Source: Polaribacter sp. (lineage in GTDB: Bacteria > Bacteroidota > Bacteroidia > Flavobacteriales > Flavobacteriaceae). Taken from it: a stretch of 64,000 bases of DNA. The notes beneath the pieces are model-generated. The model was not told the DNA's origin, did not search any database, and was given only the letters and a program-made list of their open reading frames with translations. Shown here one piece after another: positions 60,177 through 64,000 of this stretch (the stretch's first letter is position 1; every line of letters begins with the position of its first letter). The position numbers and the translations under genes were made by a program. The stretch lies in assembly GCA_029238315.1 (NCBI GenBank), contig JAQWGI010000006.1, positions 1 to 64,000 on the forward strand. The letters are read 5' to 3'.

Positions 60177-62165
60177 ATGGATTTTAAACTGCATTCTAAA
60201 TTTAAACCCACTGGAGATCAACCAGAAGCCATTAAACAACTTACTAATGGAATTGAAATTGGCGAAAAATACCAAACTCTACTAGGAGTAACCGGATCTG
60301 GTAAAACATTTACTGTTGCCAATGTGGTTGAAAAAATTAATAGACCTACATTAGTGCTGGCTCATAATAAAACTTTGGCTGCACAATTGTACTCTGAATT
60401 TAAGCAGTTTTTTCCAAATAATGCTGTTGAGTATTTTGTTTCTTATTATGATTATTATCAACCAGAAGCATACATTCCAGTTACGGGAACTTACATTGAA
60501 AAAGACCTGTCTATTAATGAAGATATTGAACGCTTAAGAATCAGTACCTCCTCTTCTCTTCTATCTGGAAGAAAAGACGTACTTGTAGTGGCTTCAGTTT
60601 CTTGTTTATACGGAATAGGAAATCCAACAGAATTTAAAAAAAATGTCATACCAATTAAGGTGGATCAACAAATTTCTAGAACAAAATTTTTGCATCAATT
60701 GGTCACTAGCTTGTATTCTAGAACTGAATTTGAAATTAAAAGCGGAACTTTTAAAGTTAAGGGAGATGTGGTAACAATTTACCCGTCTTATGGAGATCAC
60801 GGATATCGTATACATTTTTTTGGTGATGAAATCGAAGAAATTGAATCTTTTGACATGGAAACCAATGCCGTATTAGAAAAATATTCTGAACTTACTATTT
60901 ACCCAGCTAATCTATTTGTCACATCACCTGATGTATTACAAAATGCGATTCACGCAATACAAGAAGACATGGTAAAACAAGTTGATTATTTTAATGAAAT
61001 CGGAAAACACCTAGAAGCAAAACGATTAAAAGAGCGTACTGAATTCGATTTAGAAATGATGCGTGAGTTAGGGTATTGTTCTGGAATTGAAAATTACTCT
61101 CGTTATTTAGATGGAAGAGCACCCAACACAAGACCTTTTTGTTTGTTAGATTATTTTCCGGATGATTATTTAATGGTAATTGATGAGAGTCATGTTACCA
61201 TTCCGCAAACACATGCCATGTATGGTGGTGATAGAAGTAGAAAAGAAAACTTAGTAGAATATGGTTTTCGATTGCCTGCAGCAATGGACAATAGACCTTT
61301 AAAATTTGAAGAGCTAGAAGCCATTCAAAATCAAGTAATTTATGTTTCTGCAACACCGGCAGATTATGAATTGCAGAAAACAGAAGGTATTTTTGTAGAA
61401 CAAGTAATACGCCCTACAGGTTTGTTGGATCCTATTATTGAAATTAGACCTAGTTTAAATCAAATTGATGATTTAATAGAAGAAATTCAGATTCGTGTAG
61501 AAAAAGATGAACGCACTTTAGTAACAACGCTCACCAAACGTATGGCAGAAGAGTTGGCAAAATATTTAACACGAATTCAAGTACGTTGTCGTTACATTCA
61601 TTCTGATGTAGATACTTTAGAGCGTGTAGAAATTATGCAAGATTTACGTAAAGGATTGTTTGATGTATTAATTGGTGTAAACCTGCTTAGAGAAGGGCTG
61701 GATTTGCCTGAAGTTTCGTTGGTTGCCATTTTAGATGCAGATAAAGAAGGCTTTTTAAGATCTCATAGATCATTAACTCAAACTATTGGTAGAGCAGCAA
61801 GAAACGTAAATGGATTGGCAATCATGTATGCTGATAAAATAACCAATAGCATGCAAAAAACTATTGATGAAACCAATAGAAGACGGGAAAAACAAATCAA
61901 TTACAACACTGCAAATAACATTACTCCAAAGCAAATTATTAAACCAATTGATACTACATTAAGCAAAAAAGCAGTTTCTTCTTTTCATTATAACAATGCT
62001 ACTAATAAAGCAGCAGAGCAAGAATTAGAGTATTTACCAAGGCCAGAAATTGAGAAACGAATTAGAGAAACACGCAAACAAATGGAGTTGGCTGCAAAAG
62101 AATTAGATTTTTTAACAGCTGCACAATTTAGAGATGAAATAGAAGCCTTAAAAAAGCATTTATAA
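60177..62165 (+). CDS. uvrB: UvrABC system protein B
   Basis: 662 aa, full length. Walker A GVTGSGKT (37-44), the damage-probing beta-hairpin VSYYDYYQPEAYIP, DESHVTIPQTHAMYGGDRSRKENLVEYGFRLP, helicase motifs V/VI (GVNLLREGLDLPEVSLVAILDADKEGFLRSHRSLTQTIGRAARN), and a C-terminal UVR domain (EKRIRETRKQMELAAKELDFLTAAQFRDEI). UvrB verifies DNA lesions in nucleotide excision repair. It is UV-damage repair in the same window as photolyase, but not in the same operon. Confidence 0.97.
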   Translation: MDFKLHSKFKPTGDQPEAIKQLTNGIEIGEKYQTLLGVTGSGKTFTVANVVEKINRPTLVLAHNKTLAAQLYSEFKQFFPNNAVEYFVSYYDYYQPEAYIPVTGTYIEKDLSINEDIERLRISTSSSLLSGRKDVLVVASVSCLYGIGNPTEFKKNVIPIKVDQQISRTKFLHQLVTSLYSRTEFEIKSGTFKVKGDVVTIYPSYGDHGYRIHFFGDEIEEIESFDMETNAVLEKYSELTIYPANLFVTSPDVLQNAIHAIQEDMVKQVDYFNEIGKHLEAKRLKERTEFDLEMMRELGYCSGIENYSRYLDGRAPNTRPFCLLDYFPDDYLMVIDESHVTIPQTHAMYGGDRSRKENLVEYGFRLPAAMDNRPLKFEELEAIQNQVIYVSATPADYELQKTEGIFVEQVIRPTGLLDPIIEIRPSLNQIDDLIEEIQIRVEKDERTLVTTLTKRMAEELAKYLTRIQVRCRYIHSDVDTLERVEIMQDLRKGLFDVLIGVNLLREGLDLPEVSLVAILDADKEGFLRSHRSLTQTIGRAARNVNGLAIMYADKITNSMQKTIDETNRRREKQINYNTANNITPKQIIKPIDTTLSKKAVSSFHYNNATNKAAEQELEYLPRPEIEKRIRETRKQMELAAKELDFLTAAQFRDEIEALKKHL

Positions 62166-62173
62166 TTTTTTTT

Positions 62174-62181
62174 TATCTTTG
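62174..62181 (+). promoter_or_regulatory. Promoter box TATCTTTG
   Basis: TATCTTTG fits TAnnTTTG, 7 bp before the ATG at 62189. Confidence 0.45.
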
Positions 62182-62188
62182 ATAAACT

Positions 62189-62829
62189 ATGACAAAACAA
62201 CAACATATATTCCTAACAATACTAATTTCAATCTTCTTTTTAGCTAGTTATCAAGTTAATTCTCAAAATGACAGCCTTCACAAATTAAAAACAAATGGCT
62301 ATTATTTTTCTTTGCACAAAGATTTTAGCAAAGAATACAAAGGCACATTACACTCTATTAATCCATTAATATTTTATAAAAATAATGGGGTTATAGATCT
62401 TAACTACTTTGGGAATTCAAATAAAAAAAAACAATAAGAATCTCAAGAAGTAAGAAGTGTGTTCTAAATCCTTTTAGTGATCATTCCGAAGCATTAAGGT
62501 ATTTTGAATGTTTTTTAGGTCAGAAAAAAATAAAATTATTTTTTTCTGAGACAAAAGTAATCTTAAATAAAAATATCATTAAAATTCAATATTATTCAGA
62601 AGGAAAATTATTCGAAGAGAAAAGAGGAGTAATTATTAATGATGAGAAATTCCTTGTTAATAGAATTTTAGATTATGATGCAAAAACATCGCATAAAGCT
62701 AACCTGGTGTTTTATTTTAAAGAATTTAACGTTCCTAAACAATCTAAATTTATTTTCAAAAGTAATAGAAGAAGAACTGTTCATACATATAAAATTACTA
62801 CATTTAATGAAAATAAGTTTAATAAGTAA
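62189..62829 (+). pseudogene. Secreted hypothetical protein, frameshifted at a poly-A run
   Basis: The first frame gives a signal peptide (IFLTILISIFFLASYQVNSQ) and 82 residues ending in NSNKKKQ at a run of nine A residues near 62422-62430. Adding one A restores a single 213-aa frame that continues as TIRISRSKKCVLNPFSDHSE, ALRYFECFLGQKKIKLFF and ends TTFNENKFNK at a TAA at 62827-62829. The downstream frame has no other good start and uses ordinary codons. Real mutation, slippage-based recoding and sequencing error are all possible. No family was recognised. Confidence 0.7.
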
Positions 62830-63014
62830 ATTTAGCGTATTTTTAAACTCATATTTAATCATTTTTTCACAATGTTAAAAATGAATCATTAACACAAAAC
62901 AGTCAGCAAGACTATAAAAAATGTTTTTTTAAACGTGTGTAATCTTTATTAAATTATACTTTATTCAATCAAAAAATAATACTTATTTTTAAAAAAAATT
63001 TAACACTCTTTCTT

Positions 63015-63578
63015 ATGAAAATACACATCACAAAAAAAGTTCTTATTTTCTCTTTATTTATTGCGTTAACTGTCAGTTATACTGCTTGTAAAGACAATAA
63101 TGCAGCATATCAAAAAGAGCTAGAAACTGCAGATGCACTTTTTAAAAAACAACAATATAACGAAGCAAAAAATTATTATTTAAAAGCTTCAGAATTAAAT
63201 ACTGAAGAAGCATATCCAAAAAATCAGATTCAAAAAATAAACACATTAGTTGCTGAAATTGAAGCAGAAAAATTAAAGCAAAAAGAAGCAGCATTAGCTG
63301 CTAAAGCAAAAGAAGCAGAAACGAAGATTATTGTTGTTGAAAAACCTTATGTTGTTACCGTTGCTAGTTATGCAATAGCATCTAATGCAAATGCGCATCA
63401 AGAGCAATTGAATAAAAAAGGATATACTAGTTCAATCGTAAAAAGTAATAAAGGTAATTTTTTAGTTGGCTTAGAAGCTTTTGACACTCTTACAAAAGCT
63501 TATAATTATTTAGAATCTTTGGGGATTTCTAGAGATTATGATCTTGACAAAGCTTGGGTTTATGAAATAAAACAATAA
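63015..63578 (+). CDS. SPOR-like lipoprotein with TPR-like helices
   Basis: 187 aa. A lipobox is plausible at VSYTAC (Cys25). Residues 30-80 form TPR-like helices (ALFKKQQYNEAKNYYLKASELNTEEAYPK), a Lys/Ala-rich coiled stretch follows, and residues 108-187 resemble a SPOR domain (YVVTVASYAIASNANAHQEQLNKKGY, NFLVGLEAFDTLTKAYNYLES), which binds denuded peptidoglycan. The gene is bounded by a terminator and by 185 bp of spacer upstream. A cell-wall role is inferred. Confidence 0.75.
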   Translation: MKIHITKKVLIFSLFIALTVSYTACKDNNAAYQKELETADALFKKQQYNEAKNYYLKASELNTEEAYPKNQIQKINTLVAEIEAEKLKQKEAALAAKAKEAETKIIVVEKPYVVTVASYAIASNANAHQEQLNKKGYTSSIVKSNKGNFLVGLEAFDTLTKAYNYLESLGISRDYDLDKAWVYEIKQ

Positions 63579-63594
63579 CCAAAAAAAACATTAC

Positions 63595-63623
63595 AAAACC
63601 GCTCAAAATTGAGCGGTTTTTTT
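63595..63623 (+). terminator. Terminator after the SPOR-like lipoprotein gene
   Basis: AAAACCGCTCAA (63595-63606) and TTGAGCGGTTTT (63609-63620) form a 12-bp stem with T residues after it. Confidence 0.85.
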
Positions 63624-63715
63624 GTGCAAGACGATACCTACAAATTAATAAAAATATTTTTTTAGATGAATTCTTTTTAATGGTTTTGCTTGTCGTAAAA
63701 GATTCGGTTATACAC

Positions 63716-63747
63716 AAAAAACGCTTCACAAATTGTGAAGCGTTTTA
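63716..63747 (-). terminator. Terminator after sucC
   Basis: ACGCTTCACAA (63721-63731) and TTGTGAAGCGT (63733-63743) form an 11-bp stem; on the minus strand it is followed by a T run. Lies 27 bp after the sucC stop. Confidence 0.83.
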
Positions 63748-63774
63748 CTAAATATATTTTCTTAGAAACTTTTA

Positions 63775-64000
63775 CTAAGCTAAGACCTCTGCAACTTTAT
63801 CTGCTGCTTCTTGAAATTCTGTAGCAGAAATAATTTCCATTTCGCTATTATCAATCAATTCTTTGGCTTCCACTGCATTAGTTCCTTGTAATCTACAAAT
63901 GATTGGCACATTAATTTTATCTCCCATATTTTTATAGGCATCAACAACTCCTTGTGCTACTCTATCGCAACGTACAATTCCACCAAAAATATTTACTAAG
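63775..64000 (-). CDS. sucC: Succinyl-CoA synthetase beta subunit (3' end only)
   Basis: Only the last 75 codons are in the window; the stop TAG is at 63775-63777 and the 5' part lies beyond 64000. The translated end reads LVNIFGGIVRCDRVAQGVV, then DAYKNMGDKINVPIICRLQG, TNAVEAKELIDNSEMEIIS and ends AAEVLA-like (DKVAEVLA), matching the C-terminal ATP-citrate-lyase/succinyl-CoA ligase domain with GGIVRCD. It makes ATP or GTP from succinyl-CoA in the citric acid cycle. Confidence 0.92.
   Translation of the reverse strand, partial: LVNIFGGIVRCDRVAQGVVDAYKNMGDKINVPIICRLQGTNAVEAKELIDNSEMEIISATEFQEAADKVAEVLA

Overview
The window is an A+T-rich chromosomal segment of a member of the Bacteroidota, most likely a marine Flavobacteriaceae (Polaribacter/Tenacibaculum-like). 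The lineage is suggested by TAnnTTTG promoter boxes with almost no Shine-Dalgarno sequences, a type IX secretion type B C-terminal domain, 2TM-domain proteins next to LytS/LytTR two-component genes, a PUR/DUF3276 protein, an extended NusB, a SecA without the usual C-terminal zinc motif, and a crtI-crtB-crtZ-crtYcd carotenoid operon. The genus is inference. No rRNA, tRNA, CRISPR array, transposase or prophage was recognised.

Layout. 1-1484: rpsA, partial, with a clear promoter. 1.7-7.9 kb (minus strand): two LytS-type kinases and two LytTR regulators, with four stand-alone 2TM proteins and a fifth 2TM module fused to one kinase, headed by a DUF2141 protein. 8.1-16.5 kb: a photoprotection island with a B12-binding MerR (CarH/LitR-like) regulator, an eight-gene operon with overlapping or nearly touching genes (crtI, crtB, crtZ, crtYcd, tspO, glutathione peroxidase, SRPBCC protein, photolyase), and a divergent ECF sigma factor with an unknown four-helix membrane protein. 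16.5-28 kb: threonine aldolase, a large zinc metalloprotease, prfB without a frameshift site, an ArsC-like protein, a TonB-dependent receptor, fumC, a methyltransferase, a cobalamin adenosyltransferase and a DUF2795 protein. 28-40.4 kb: secA, folE, hisS, a YihY protein, a frameshifted four-helix-bundle gene, a pentapeptide protein, nadC, rlmH, an inosine/xanthosine triphosphatase and a FecCD-type ABC importer pair. 40.4-50.8 kb: holA with a divergent HsdR_N-like protein, a glycosyltransferase, a Sua5/YciO protein, an OmpR/HK pair, coaE, a YbbR protein, yajC, a DUF1573 lipoprotein, nusB and a leucine-type dehydrogenase. 51-64 kb: an ABC exporter, a PUR protein, isochorismate synthase with a hotdog thioesterase, an ABC-2 transporter, a T9SS type B protein, uvrB, a frameshifted secreted-protein gene, a SPOR-like lipoprotein and the 3' end of sucC.

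How the parts fit. The island at 8-16.5 kb looks like a light- and cobalamin-responsive module: the regulator is predicted to bind adenosylcobalamin, the operon makes a zeaxanthin-type carotenoid and repairs UV and peroxide damage, and the sigma factor could spread the signal. Upstream GGPP synthase, blh and rhodopsin genes are not in the window. The other strong candidate for an undescribed system is the 2TM/LytS/LytTR cluster, in which small two-helix membrane proteins have multiplied inside a two-component operon. Smaller signals are a 24-bp repeat in three consecutive intergenic spacers, a nusB promoter overlapping an intrinsic terminator, and two genes broken at homopolymer runs.
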